Both the position numbers and the translations under genes were made by a program. From AC-32 sp963746155 (GTDB lineage: Bacteria > Actinomycetota > Thermoleophilia > Gaiellales > Gaiellaceae): a DNA stretch of 64,000 nucleotides. This document shows positions 44,242-51,548 of this stretch, piece after piece (positions within the stretch are counted from its first letter, which is position 1; each line of letters begins with the position of its first letter). The stretch is taken from assembly GCA_963746155.1 (NCBI GenBank), contig CAVVAB010000012.1:1119418-1183417 (forward strand), in the 5' to 3' direction. The notes beneath the pieces were generated by a model. The model did no database searches. It had not been told where the DNA came from and worked only from the letters and a program-made list of their open reading frames with translations.

Positions 44242-45253
44242 GTGGAGGCGACGCTCACCCTGCGGGGGTTCGTCAACGCGCACAGCCACGCGTTCCAGCG
44301 GGCTCTCCGCGGCCGCACCGAGGGCGACGACTTCTGGGGCTGGCGAGAGTCCATGCTGGACACGGCCCGGGGCCTGTCCCCCGGACACGTCCGCTCCGGG
44401 TACGCCGAGGTGTACCGCGAGATGCTCGCCGCCGGCTACACGGCCGTCGGCGAGTTCCACTACCTCGGCCCCGCCGAGGCGCACCAGGCGCTCGCCGCGG
44501 CCGAGGAGGCCGGGATCGAGATCGTCTTGCTCCTCGCCGCCTACGCGCGCGGCGGGCTCGAGCGCTCGCGCCAGGAATCGCCCGCCGCCTACCTCGAGCA
44601 GCTCGAGGCGCTGCGGGCGACCGGCGCGCAGGTCGGCGTCGCCCCCCACTCCGTGCGCGCCTGCCCGCCCGACTGGCTCGAGGAGCTCGGCAGGTACGCA
44701 GCCGCCGAGGGCCTGCCGCTGCACGTCCACGCGAACGAGCAGCCGAAGGAGGTCGAGGAGTGCCAGGCCGAGCACGGGATGCGCCCGATCGAGCTGCTCG
44801 CCGAGACCGGCTGCCTCGGCCCGCACTCGACCGTCGTCCACGCGACGCACGCGAACGAGCACGAGCTCGACCTGCTCGCGGATACGGGCGCGAGGGTCTG
44901 CGTGTGCCCGACGACGGAGGCCAACCTCGGCGACGGCTTTTGCCCGGTCGAGGAGATCTCCGGCCGCGGGATCGGGATCTGCATCGGCTCCGACTCGAAC
45001 GTGCGCATCGACCCGCTCGAGGAGCTGCGCGAGCTCGAAGGAATCGCCCGCCGCCGCACCGGGCGCCGCAACGTGCTCTCCGTGGAGGCGCTCCTGTCCG
45101 CCGGCGCCGCCGAGGGAGCCGCCGCCCTCGGGATCGAGCGCTGGGCGAACGTCGAGGTCGACCTCACGCATACGTCGCTCGACCGGCGTCGAACGCGGCG
45201 ACGTCGAGGCGGCGCTCGTCTTCGGCTGCGGCGCCGACGTCTTCAACGCGTGA
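44242..45253 (+). pseudogene. hutF: Formimidoylglutamate deiminase (HutF-like) with C-terminal frameshift
   Basis: A amidohydrolase of about 336 residues that would deiminate formiminoglutamate in histidine breakdown. It has FVNAHSHAFQRALRGR (metal His pair) near residue 10, HVHANEQPKEVEEC, HATHANEHEL, and the GSDSNVRIDPLEELRELE end motif. The frame from GTG 44242 matches to VEVDLTHTSLD, then changes. The expected ending (GVERGDVEAALVFGCGADVFNA, stop 45251-45253) is in the +1 frame, so one extra base lies near 45184. Without it the gene is normal. It could be an error, and only the last 22 residues are affected. Confidence 0.8.
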
Positions 45254-45866
45254 GCGGGCTCGAGCTCGACCACGTCGTGATCGCGGCCGCCGATCTGGAC
45301 ACGGCGGCGCGGGAGCTCCACGAGCGCCACGGCCTGGAGTCCGTTCCGGGAGGCCGTCACCCGGACTGGGGCACCGCGAACCGGATCGTCCCGCTCGGCG
45401 CGACCTACCTCGAGCTGATCGCGGTCGTCGACGAGGCAACGGCGGCACGGACCGTTCCGGGCCGCTGGGTGAAGCAGCGCGGAGGCGGGACAGCCGCTCG
45501 GCTGGGCCGTCCGCACCCACGACCTGGACGCGATCGCCGGCCGTCTCGACCTGAAGGCGAGCGCGGGCTCGCGGGTGACGCCAGATGGCAGATGTCCTCC
45601 GCTGGCGAAGCGCGGGCCTCGAGCAGGCGGTCGAGGAGCCCGCCCTCCCCTTCTTCATCGAATGGCACCCCGAGACCCCGTTCCCCGGCCGTGCGCACGC
45701 GTCGGCGTTCGAGATCAGAACGCTCGAGCTCGAAGGCGATCCTGACCGGCTGGCGGCCTGGCTCGGTGACCACGCTCTCCCGCTTCGCGTGCGCGAAGGC
45801 TGGCCCCGAGTCACCAGGATCGTCCTCGCAGGCCCGGACGGCGAGATCGTCCTCGGCGCTCCGTGA
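45250..45866 (+). pseudogene. VOC/glyoxalase-like protein with two apparent single-base insertions
   Basis: A GTG overlapping the hutF stop (GTGA) begins LELDHVVIAAADLDTAARELHERHGL, typical of the Glyoxalase_3-type VOC fold. The frame shifts near 45490 (extra A before CAGCCGCTCGG) to PLGWAVRTHDLDAIAGRLDL. It shifts again near 45585 (extra A after CCAGATGGC) to DVLRWRSAGLEQAVEEPALPFFIEWHPETPFPG, ending at 45866. Removing the two bases restores one frame of about 204 residues. Function of the intact family is unassigned. The coupling to hutF suggests one transcript. Confidence 0.7.
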
Positions 45867-45915
45867 ACCGGTAGCGTCAGGACGCGGGCGCGACACGCTA
45901 ACCGAGGAGGTTCGA

Positions 45916-46158
45916 ATGGAAGACGCCCCGATCCACGACCGCATCGAGCAACTCGTCGCCGAGGAGCACGATCTGTACGAGCGCGCGGCCCAGGCCGGGC
46001 TGAGCGACGCCGAGCACCAGCGTCTCGAGTCGATCAAGGTCGGCCTCGATCAGAGCTGGGACCTCCTCCGCCAGCGGCGGGCCCTGCGCGAGGCCGGCTT
46101 CGATCCCGACGCCGCCCATGCCCGCCCGCCGGAGGTGGTCGAGGGGTACGAGCAGTAG
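45916..46158 (+). CDS. DUF2630 family protein
   Basis: An 80-residue helical protein starting at ATG 45916 behind GAGGAGG. The sequence (IHDRIEQLVAEEHDLYERAAQAGLSDAEHQRLESIKVGLDQSWDLLRQRRALREAG) matches the actinobacterial DUF2630 pattern. Function is unknown. TAGCGT about 40 bases upstream may be its -10. It is followed by a hairpin. Confidence 0.85.
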   Translation: MEDAPIHDRIEQLVAEEHDLYERAAQAGLSDAEHQRLESIKVGLDQSWDLLRQRRALREAGFDPDAAHARPPEVVEGYEQ

Positions 46159-46163
46159 CGGGC

Positions 46164-46182
46164 CAGCGGCCACCGGCCGCTG
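46164..46182 (+). terminator. Hairpin after the DUF2630 gene
   Basis: CAGCGGCC and GGCCGCTG form a perfect 8-bp stem with a 3-base loop, 6 bases after the stop. The tail AAACCACA has no T tract, so it may be Rho-assisted or only stabilising. Confidence 0.45.
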
Positions 46183-46287
46183 AAACCACACATGAGGGAT
46201 GGAGCCTTCGTCCCGTCGTGACGATTGCCCTTGTGTATGCGGCGGACTCTCTTTGCATGCGGCGAACTGCGGAGGGAGGTGAATCAG

Positions 46288-46434
46288 ATGAAGCTGTTCA
46301 CCTCGTTTGCGGTCATCGCCCGCTCGCTCGGCGATCGCGAGGAAGGGCAGTCTCTGGTGGCGGAAACCGTGGCCGTGGCCCTGTTTGGCCTCGCCATCTG
46401 GAGTGCGATCTCGCTGATCACGCGCCTGACGTAG
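46288..46434 (+). CDS. 48-residue prepilin-like membrane peptide
   Basis: ATG 46288 follows a strong GGAGGGAGG site. The product has a basic/charged N-terminus, then EEGQSLVAETVAVALFGLAIW, which resembles the Flp/class IVb prepilin start (GQ..AE plus a hydrophobic helix), and no mature C-terminal domain. A clear Flp pilin is encoded 1 kb away at 47442. It may be a minor pilin or a degenerate copy. No peptidase or assembly genes are present in this window. Confidence 0.6.
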   Translation: MKLFTSFAVIARSLGDREEGQSLVAETVAVALFGLAIWSAISLITRLT

Positions 46435-46491
46435 GTCCAGGCTCCGCCTCGGCTTACGATCTCCCTCCGTCAGCGACAGCGGAGGTGCCCA

Positions 46492-46911
46492 TTGGCCCGA
46501 ACCGGATTCATCGACCACATCGGGATCGGCGTGCCGGATCTCGTCGCGGCCAAGCGGTACTACGACGACCTCATGTCCGTGCTCGGGCTCCGCGAATGGT
46601 TCGAGACAGGCCCTGGAGGACCACTCAACTACGGGCCCGACGGTGCGCAAGGCTCACAGCTGTTCTTCTACCAGGCAGAGGAGCCTGGAACCTACTCACG
46701 CGGCGAGACGGGCCTTCATCACCTCGCGTTCCTGGTCGCGAGCAGGGCGGTCGTCCGGGAAGCACACCAGTGGGCACGTGCACGCGACGCCGTCATCCTG
46801 GACGAGCCCCTCGAGCTTCCCCAGTACGGGGAACACTGCTTTGCGACCTACTGGCTTGATCCTCATGGATTCAAGCTCGAGGCGGTTTGCCACACTCCCG
46901 AGGAGAGCTAG
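46492..46911 (+). CDS. VOC family (glyoxalase/dioxygenase-like) protein
   Basis: A 139-residue vicinal-oxygen-chelate protein with the two beta-alpha-beta-beta-beta units: FIDHIGIGVPDLVAAKRYYDDLMSVLGL near the start, GETGLHHLAFLV in the middle and YWLDPHGFKLEAV at the end. Metal-ligand His9, His77-type and Glu residues are in place. Start at TTG behind GGAGG with 6 bases spacing. Substrate unknown; fosfomycin/glyoxalase-like and ring-cleaving members share this fold. Confidence 0.85.
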   Translation: MARTGFIDHIGIGVPDLVAAKRYYDDLMSVLGLREWFETGPGGPLNYGPDGAQGSQLFFYQAEEPGTYSRGETGLHHLAFLVASRAVVREAHQWARARDAVILDEPLELPQYGEHCFATYWLDPHGFKLEAVCHTPEES

Positions 46912-46978
46912 CTCTGGGACCGGGCGGCACCACAAGTCTAGAGCGGAGAGTCCTGAGGTCGCGGAACTTCGGCTAGAT

Positions 46979-47168
46979 GAGCCGAGCGACCACAGCGAGT
47001 GCCCCCCTGATTCCTCCGCTCGGCTCGATTACTTATACACCCAGCAGCAGCACCCCCACGACCGTGCCCCGAAAACCTTCAGACTCAGATGGAGCCGGAG
47101 CGTGGCCCGTTCCTGCTGCGGCTACGGAACGAGCCCCTCGCGGGGGGTGCCGAGGTTGCTCCGGCTCC
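46979..47168 (+). repeat. 190-bp two-hairpin structured element, copy A
   Basis: Hairpin 1 has a perfect 10-bp stem, GAGCCGAGCG (46979-46988) / CGCTCGGCTC (47017-47026). Hairpin 2 has an 11-bp stem, GGAGCCGGAGC (47091-47101) / GCTCCGGCTCC (47158-47168), enclosing inner stems GTTCC/GGAAC and CCCC/GGGG. A direct repeat of the element lies at 48057-48243. No coding frame is shared. It may be a structured RNA or a small non-autonomous mobile element. Confidence 0.6.
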
Positions 47169-47441
47169 ATAATCCGCAGAAGACTCGCACGATACTTCCT
47201 CAGTCCGGACGACGCACGGGCGCGCGCAGGCGAACACTCGACCTAGGGACGAGACGCGCTTGACGGTCGTTGCCCTCGTAGCGGCATTTCCTAGTCGCAG
47301 ATCGCGCCTCAGTCCCCCAGGGCTGATACAGCCGGGACCCGGTGGCCGACCTCGCTCGTTTGCCGGTTGGGAGCCGTGGGCCTGCTCTAAACACCTCGCA
47401 AGCGCCTAACGGCTCCCTTCCGGTCAGGTATTGCTGCCGAC
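47169..47441. other. Non-coding stretch downstream of the Flp pilin gene
   Basis: No gene is evident. A 9-bp inverted repeat, GGGAGCCGT / ACGGCTCCC with a 32-base spacer, ends about 25 bases from the pilin gene stop (minus strand) and may be its terminator or a further structured element. Otherwise nothing recognisable. Confidence 0.35.
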
Positions 47442-47639
47442 CTACGGCAGAACGTTGGCGACGCTCTCCAGTGCGTTGCGCACGTTGTCAGAGAGGAGCG
47501 TGATCGCTCCGATTACGGCCAGGGTGATGACTGCGAGCACGACTCCGTACTCGGCCATCGTCTGGCCGTCCTCCCGGCGGTGAAATGCGTCGGCCGCATC
47601 GGCGGCGGACACCTGCATGAGTGCGAAGAGCTTGAGCAC
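47442..47639 (-). CDS. Flp family type IVb pilin
   Basis: A 65-residue Flp/Fap-type prepilin. A basic leader (FHRREDG) ends at Gly, followed by QTMAEYGVVLAVITLAVIGAITLL, the conserved Glu5-Tyr6 and hydrophobic helix that forms the pilus core after cleavage by TadV-like peptidase. Start is GTG 47637-47639 behind AAGGAGG. A perfect hairpin lies in the leader at 47676-47701. No tad secretion genes are in this window. Confidence 0.88.
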   Translation of the reverse strand: MLKLFALMQVSAADAADAFHRREDGQTMAEYGVVLAVITLAVIGAITLLSDNVRNALESVANVLP

Positions 47640-47675
47640 CTGTGTTCCTCCTTCGGGAGGCGAGGCCGCACCGCC

Positions 47676-47701
47676 CCGATTGGGTAAGAAGATCCAATCG
47701 G
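47676..47701 (-). promoter_or_regulatory. Hairpin in the Flp pilin mRNA leader
   Basis: CCGATTGG and CCAATCGG form a perfect 8-bp stem with a 10-base loop, about 37 bases upstream of the pilin start and just before its ribosome site. It could stabilise the mRNA, control translation or be a protein-binding site. Confidence 0.4.
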
Positions 47702-47760
47702 CCGACTCGCATTCCGATGAGATAACTCCTGTGAGGGAATGAGAGGCACGCGGCCCCCTC

Positions 47761-47955
47761 TTACTCGGCCATGTCCTCGACCACTAGCACCGGGGGCTGA
47801 TCGGCGTCGTCGTCTCGAACGCCGACCACGCGCAGCATCCTGTCCCCGAGGTGAATGGTGTCACCGGCGTCCCAGTTCGGGACTGCGGCCTCGAGCGTCG
47901 GCGGCTCGGCGCGATCACCGTCGATCGTCTCGAGCCTGAAAAGAAAACCTGCCAT
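47761..47955 (-). CDS. Small hypothetical protein (64 residues)
   Basis: ATG at 47953-47955 follows GGAGG by 5 bases. The product is a compact, acidic, beta-rich protein (FRLETIDGDRAEPPTLEAAVPNWDAGDTIHLGDRMLRVVGVRDDD) with no membrane helix or cysteine. Similar short proteins are common hypotheticals in actinobacteria. It may be co-transcribed with the Flp pilin gene downstream, 121 bases away. Confidence 0.65.
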   Translation of the reverse strand: MAGFLFRLETIDGDRAEPPTLEAAVPNWDAGDTIHLGDRMLRVVGVRDDDADQPPVLVVEDMAE

Positions 47956-48056
47956 CCGATCCTCCGTTTCCGCCTGGGGCCGGACGGCTCGCTGAGCATA
48001 TCGCCTCGCGCCGAGCTGCCGTCGTCGCGCGGGGGCGCGCAGGCGTAACGGCCAGG

Positions 48057-48243
48057 GAGCCGAGCGGCCACAGTGAGCTTCTCCCCCTCGAATCTCCGCT
48101 CGGCTCCCTACATGTATACGCGACGGCAGCGATCCGGGGTTTTGTCGGGCCCCAAAGCCTTGCTGGCTGAGGCGGAGCCGGAGCGTGGCTCCATTCCCAT
48201 GCGACCGGGAACGTAGCCCCTCGGGGGGAGGTGCTCCGGCTCC
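48057..48243 (+). repeat. 187-bp two-hairpin structured element, copy B
   Basis: Same orientation and layout as copy A: GAGCCGAGCG (48057-48066) / CGCTCGGCTC (48097-48106), then GGAGCCGGAGC (48174-48184) / GCTCCGGCTCC (48233-48243). The inner stem changes from GTTCC/GGAAC to TTCCC/GGGAA while still pairing, and the loops have drifted. The outer stems are identical between copies. Confidence 0.6.
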
Positions 48244-48309
48244 AAGTGCCGCATCTGGATTCACCCAGACGTGGGGAACATAATCGATGCGTGAGCGTTC
48301 AGGCACCCG

Positions 48310-48574
48310 ATGGCGGGGCATGGCGCGACCAGGCGATCTGTCCACGCCGCCGGGCGTGAGCACCGGACTCCGTATGCGATGCGGCACACGTTCGCCTCGT
48401 TCGCGATCGCGGCCGGGATCCCCGACCTTCGAGTCGCCCGCATGACTGGCACGAGCATCGAGCAGATCGAGAAGACCTATGGTCACGCTACTCCCCGACG
48501 CCCTGGAGCGCGGACGGGCGGCGCTTGAAGCGTTCGACGCAAGGTCAGCCGAGAGAGGAGAGGCACATGGTTGA
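48310..48574 (+). pseudogene. Tyrosine recombinase (integrase) C-terminal remnant
   Basis: The frame from 48310 encodes EHRTPYAMRHTFASFAIAAGI...ARMTGTSIEQIEKTYGH, the catalytic R-x-x-H to Tyr region of phage-type integrases. The N-terminal DNA-binding part and first catalytic Arg are absent upstream. After YGH one extra G (near 48487) shifts the frame. In the next frame LLPDALERGRAALEAFDARSAERGEAHG gives the normal integrase end, with stop at 48572-48574. It lies 307 bases from a tRNA-Pro 3'-half, so it is probably the relic of the element that integrated there. Confidence 0.75.
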
Positions 48575-48824
48575 GTGCGCCCATTGTGGACAGGCCATCG
48601 ACCCGGGCAAGAGCTATGGCTATCGGGTTCGGCCGATCGGCAACGCCGAGCAGCTGAAGGCAGTTCTCGAGCTCATGGGCGGAGGCGCGGACGCCGACAG
48701 GCTCATCGCTGCGGGCTGGGACTCGTGCATTCGCTGCATGGCGATCTTGACGCTCGACAGCCTCGGACCCGATACGCGAGACAAGGTATTCGAGAGGTTT
48801 GGGCACGGTTCGGACACCGTCTGA
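48567..48824 (+). CDS. Small zinc-ribbon-like hypothetical protein
   Basis: An 85-residue protein from ATG 48567 behind GAGAGGAG. The N-terminal CAHCGQ pair and the later CIRCM pair could bind one zinc ion. The middle is helical (NAEQLKAVLELMGGGADADRLI). Its start overlaps the integrase remnant by 8 bases. A terminator follows at 48853. Probably cargo of the former mobile element; function unknown. Confidence 0.6.
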   Translation: MVECAHCGQAIDPGKSYGYRVRPIGNAEQLKAVLELMGGGADADRLIAAGWDSCIRCMAILTLDSLGPDTRDKVFERFGHGSDTV

Positions 48825-48852
48825 AACCCCTTTTTCCCACCCTCGCAATGCG

Positions 48853-48877
48853 AAAAGCCCCGGCCAGCGGGGCTTTT
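48853..48877. terminator. Rho-independent (bidirectional) terminator
   Basis: AAAAGCCCC and GGGGCTTTT form a perfect 9-bp stem with a 7-base loop; the arms themselves supply the A and T tracts on both strands. It ends the small zinc-ribbon gene and would also end a tRNA read from the right. Confidence 0.8.
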
Positions 48878-48880
48878 CTC

Positions 48881-48930
48881 TGATCGGGGCGCCGAGATTT
48901 GAACTCGGGACCTCTAGTCCCCCAGACTGA
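48881..48930 (-). other. tRNA-Pro(GGG) 3'-half: attachment-site remnant
   Basis: On the minus strand the sequence has a perfect 5-bp T arm (CCGAG / CTCGG around TTCAAAT), the acceptor end CGCCCCGA followed by TCA, and an anticodon-like loop CTGGGGG flanked by AGT/ACT. Similarity to a tRNA stops there. No D arm or 5' acceptor strand follows. Tyrosine integrases often cross over in the anticodon loop of tRNA genes, so this looks like an att scar. Confidence 0.65.
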
Positions 48931-49044
48931 GCCAGCGCTCGGGCGGCGAGTGTCGGCTACTGGCGTGGAGTGGACGAACCCCCTGCAAATCGAGCGGTTG
49001 CGCGGGCCGCTCGCCGCTTTCCTCCAGATCCCCACTCCGGGCGT

Positions 49045-49103
49045 TTGGGCAGCGATTGGGCAGCAGGCCATCGGCGCTCACTGGCGCGCAGTTGGCGTGC
49101 AGT
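49045..49103 (+). repeat. Cluster of short direct repeats beside the att scar
   Basis: TTGGGCAGC occurs twice (about 49046-49067) and is followed by CACTGGCGCGCAGTTGGCGTGCAGT (49079-49103), itself two related half-units. A diverged copy of the latter is at 50645-50669. Short direct repeats this close to a tRNA-derived site resemble integrase arm-type binding sites. Confidence 0.4.
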
Positions 49104-49141
49104 CGTAGACTCGGCGCCGCCGGCCAATCGAGGGAGGACGC

Positions 49142-49330
49142 ATGGCCGAGATCAAGCTGGGCGACGGAACGCGCATCACGACGACCAGAACGGTCGCGGA
49201 GGATCAGGCGGAGCTCATCCCCCCAGAGAACCGTTTCTTGCGGATCGAGGACAACAACGGGGACGAGTACGTCGTGAACCGTGAGCAGATCGTCTTCATG
49301 CGCGACAATCGTCGGGACGTGGCGATATGA
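49142..49330 (+). CDS. Small hypothetical protein (62 residues)
   Basis: ATG 49142 follows GGGAGGA. The product is beta-rich and charged (MAEIKLGDGTRITTTRTVAED...IEDNNGDEYVVNREQIVFMRD) and looks like a small single-domain beta-barrel or SH3-like protein. TAGACT at 49106-49111 may be the -10. Its stop overlaps the next ATG (ATGA), so a two-gene unit is formed. The family is not recognised. Confidence 0.6.
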   Translation: MAEIKLGDGTRITTTRTVAEDQAELIPPENRFLRIEDNNGDEYVVNREQIVFMRDNRRDVAI

Positions 49331-49470
49331 ACATCCTCTTCGGCCTGATCGGCGTCGTCGCGCTCGTCGGGATCGTGGGCTTCGGAATCCTCACGCTCTA
49401 CCGACTCTGGACCTCCGATAGACCGGGGGACGTCCCGCTCGACCCCTTTGAGCGCGGCCCAGACGATTAG
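49327..49470 (+). CDS. 47-residue membrane peptide
   Basis: ATG 49327 overlaps the stop of the preceding gene. The peptide has one hydrophobic helix (ILFGLIGVVALVGIVGFGIL) followed by a polar, acidic tail (WTSDRPGDVPLDPFERGPDD). Translational coupling supports it being real. Probably partners the 62-residue protein; function unknown. Confidence 0.5.
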   Translation: MNILFGLIGVVALVGIVGFGILTLYRLWTSDRPGDVPLDPFERGPDD

Positions 49471-49606
49471 GGCGCTCGACGAGCGCTGCGTTGCCAACGC
49501 CGAGAAGGCGCTGTCGAAGGCGGACAACGTCTCGAAGCACGAGGTCGACAAGGACAGCGTCGAGCAGGCGAAGACCGAGGCGCCGAAGCCAACGTCCGTC
49601 GCATAG
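49466..49606 (+). pseudogene. C-terminal fragment of a DUF1269-like gene
   Basis: The frame ending at TAG 49604-49606 reads ANAEKALSKADNVSKHEVDKDSVEQAKTEAPKPTSVA. It matches the end of the intact protein at 51883-52407 (MDKALSNASNVTKEKVDSDSADQVKAAATKNQ). The first 130 or so residues with the glycine zipper are missing and there is no start signal, so this is a truncated duplicate. Confidence 0.6.
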
Positions 49607-49722
49607 TTCCCAGCCCCTGCAACCCGAGGCCAGATCATGAACCGACTTCAAGACCGTGTTCGAAGCCGCGAACCGCGAGGACTCGAAAATCGCCGCGCAC
49701 CCGTGAGCGTGGTGAGCAGCTG

Positions 49723-50454
49723 ATGTGGGCGTCCTTCGGCTGGGGAACGCTGGCGGCGTCCACGCTCGTGATCGGCGCCGTCCTTGCGATGGTCTTCCGT
49801 ATCAGCTTGCGCACGATTGGTCTGATCATGGGCTTCGGCGCAGGCGTGCTGATCAGCGCGGTCGCGTTCGATCTCGTCCAGGAGGCGGCCGACTCGGCCT
49901 CCGGGAACTGGCCACTCGTAGTGGGCATGTTCGCCGGCTGCGCGGTGTTCGCCGGCGGGGACTGGCTGATCGACCGCTCCGGTGGGGGCGACCGCAAGGA
50001 CCCGGCCGGGGCCCAGAAGGACGGTTCCGCGCTCGCCATCGTGCTCGGATCCGTGCTCGACGGGATCCCCGAGTCGATGGTGATCGGACTGACGATTTTC
50101 GAAGGCGGCAAGGTCGGCGCCGCCTACCTGACCGCCGTCTTCATCTCCAACCTGCCCGAGTCGATCTCGTCGACAAGCGGTCTCCTCACAGGGGGCTGGA
50201 AGAAGGCTCGGATCCTCTGGATGTGGATCGGGATCACCCTGATCTCGGGACTCGCCTCCCTTGCGGGCTACAGCCTCTTCCAACACGCGTCCCCGAACAC
50301 CGTCGCCTTCATCCTGACGTTCGCGGCGGGGGCGATCCTCACCATGCTCGCGGACACGATGATGCCCGAGGGGTACGAGCACGGCGGCAAGTGGGTCGGG
50401 GTCGTGACGACGCTCGGATTCGTGATCGCCTTCGTGATCCACACGCTCGATTGA
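49723..50454 (+). CDS. ZIP family metal transporter
   Basis: A 243-residue integral membrane protein with eight hydrophobic helices. The metal-path motifs of ZIP carriers appear as LDGIPESMVIGLTIFEGG in helix 4 and SNLPESISSTSG in helix 5. The usual His of HNxPEG is replaced by Asp-Gly. It probably moves zinc or another divalent cation across the plasma membrane. The upstream 110 bases are non-coding. It is isolated, with no regulator beside it. Confidence 0.87.
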   Translation: MWASFGWGTLAASTLVIGAVLAMVFRISLRTIGLIMGFGAGVLISAVAFDLVQEAADSASGNWPLVVGMFAGCAVFAGGDWLIDRSGGGDRKDPAGAQKDGSALAIVLGSVLDGIPESMVIGLTIFEGGKVGAAYLTAVFISNLPESISSTSGLLTGGWKKARILWMWIGITLISGLASLAGYSLFQHASPNTVAFILTFAAGAILTMLADTMMPEGYEHGGKWVGVVTTLGFVIAFVIHTLD

Positions 50455-50528
50455 GTCACAGACTCTGTGCCTCCGTCCGCTCGCTCAGATCGCCGCCGAT
50501 TCCGACGCTTCCGGCAGAGGGCGCCGGA

Positions 50529-50555
50529 GAGTTTAGGAAACATGAGTTTAGGAAA
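50529..50555 (+). repeat. Tandem GAGTTTAGGAAA repeat
   Basis: The 12-mer GAGTTTAGGAAA occurs at 50529-50540 and 50544-50555, a 15-base period, in the gap after the ZIP gene. The low GC content is unusual here. It could be a protein-binding site; no gene follows on the plus strand. Confidence 0.4.
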
Positions 50556-50644
50556 TCTCGGCCCGCCCAAATCGAACGGCGAAAGGAGCAGAAACGTGAT
50601 GAATAAAGGCTTTGAGAGTGCCGCCGGCCGTCGGGACTGGCGCC

Positions 50645-50669
50645 CACTGGCGCACAACTGGCGCGCGGT
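50645..50669 (+). repeat. Second copy of the TGGCGC double repeat
   Basis: CACTGGCGCACAACTGGCGCGCGGT aligns with 49079-49103, with nearly all differences being transitions. It lies in the non-coding gap between the ZIP gene and the convergent DUF1622 gene. Confidence 0.4.
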
Positions 50670-50795
50670 TCCTTCGATTTAGCGTCTGTGATGTGGCTCC
50701 TGCCATCCTCAGTAGCTAGACGTCGGCGTCTCCGGCAGAGACCAATCGGTGATGATCTTGTACTCGTTCCAGGGGCGCGAGTGGATGGCGATCGA

Positions 50796-51152
50796 CTACT
50801 TTCTGCTCTCTCTCAACCGATTCCACGGCCACACACCGTCGATCTCCACGTCGAGCGAGAAGCTGAGCAGGATCCGGATCAGGACGATGATTCCGAGGAC
50901 GGTCACGCTCTGGAACGTCTGATCTACGACGACGGTGCGGACGATGTCCGCGACGATGAGCACTTCGAGACCGAGCAGGATGCATCGGCCGAGATTGCGA
51001 CGGAGCCGTTCGTACGACCCGGCTCTTCTCGCGTCCGTGGCTGCGTCGCGCAGGAACGCGAGGAACGCGCCCAGCCCGCCGATGATCATGATGCCGCTGC
51101 CGACCGTCTCGACCACCTTGACGACCTCCGTAATCCACTGGTCGTACGTCAC
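50796..51152 (-). CDS. DUF1622 family membrane protein
   Basis: A 118-residue protein with three hydrophobic helices and the DUF1622 pattern RLRRNLGRCILLGLEVLIVADIVRTVVVD followed by VLGIIVLIRILLSFSLDVEIDG. The family is a conserved small membrane protein of unknown function. It lies alone on the minus strand; 200 bases upstream hold only a truncated gene copy. Confidence 0.88.
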   Translation of the reverse strand: MTYDQWITEVVKVVETVGSGIMIIGGLGAFLAFLRDAATDARRAGSYERLRRNLGRCILLGLEVLIVADIVRTVVVDQTFQSVTVLGIIVLIRILLSFSLDVEIDGVWPWNRLRESRK

Positions 51153-51348
51153 GGGCGAGAGGCTACTCCCATCAGGCCGAGATGCCCTTGCTGCCGAGCC
51201 GAATCGCGAGCGCGAGCCAACGACCGCGATCCGCTACGTGCCTCTTTCGCCGCCCGAAACCCGCGCAAGTCGGGCATACGGCAGGAGCGAGCTACCCAAA
51301 GCCTGACGACGGTGTGCTGGGCGGTGTCGCGGCGACCTCCAGATCGGC

Positions 51349-51501
51349 TTACGCCTCGAGGAGATCGAGTTCGAGCTCGAGAGCCCGCATGATCTTGGTC
51401 GTCGCCGACACGACACGGGCCGTCCCGACGATCGGGGCGACGGCGATGAGGACGTCGCCCACCCGCTCGGCGTCGATGTCGAGCGCCGGACCCGATTTCA
51501 C
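51349..51501 (-). pseudogene. C-terminal fragment of a carboxymuconolactone-decarboxylase-like gene
   Basis: From GTG 51501 the minus strand reads ALDIDAERVGDVLIAVAPIVGTARVVSATTKIMRALELELDLLEA. This matches the end of the intact 106-residue protein at 60715 (IDPEQVRGVLAAVAPIVGTARIVSALGKIVEALDLELEAAE). The N-terminal half is missing. It is either a truncated duplicate or a very short gene. Confidence 0.5.
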
Positions 51502-51548
51502 CTTTACCGGGCGCTCGCGGACGCCGATACGGGTCGGAAGGAGGCGCT

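Noticed and set aside
48881..48960. Complete tRNA gene
   Set aside because: T arm, acceptor 3' strand and anticodon loop are present, but no D arm or 5' acceptor strand can be matched beyond 48930.
50598..50682. 28-residue peptide starting GTG-ATG behind AAAGGAG
   Set aside because: Overlaps the TGGCGC repeat and has no hydrophobic or conserved feature; too short to support alone.
50688..51392. 234-residue plus-strand frame after a TAGCGT hexamer
   Set aside because: It is the antisense of the DUF1622 gene, and its composition is typical of shadow frames.
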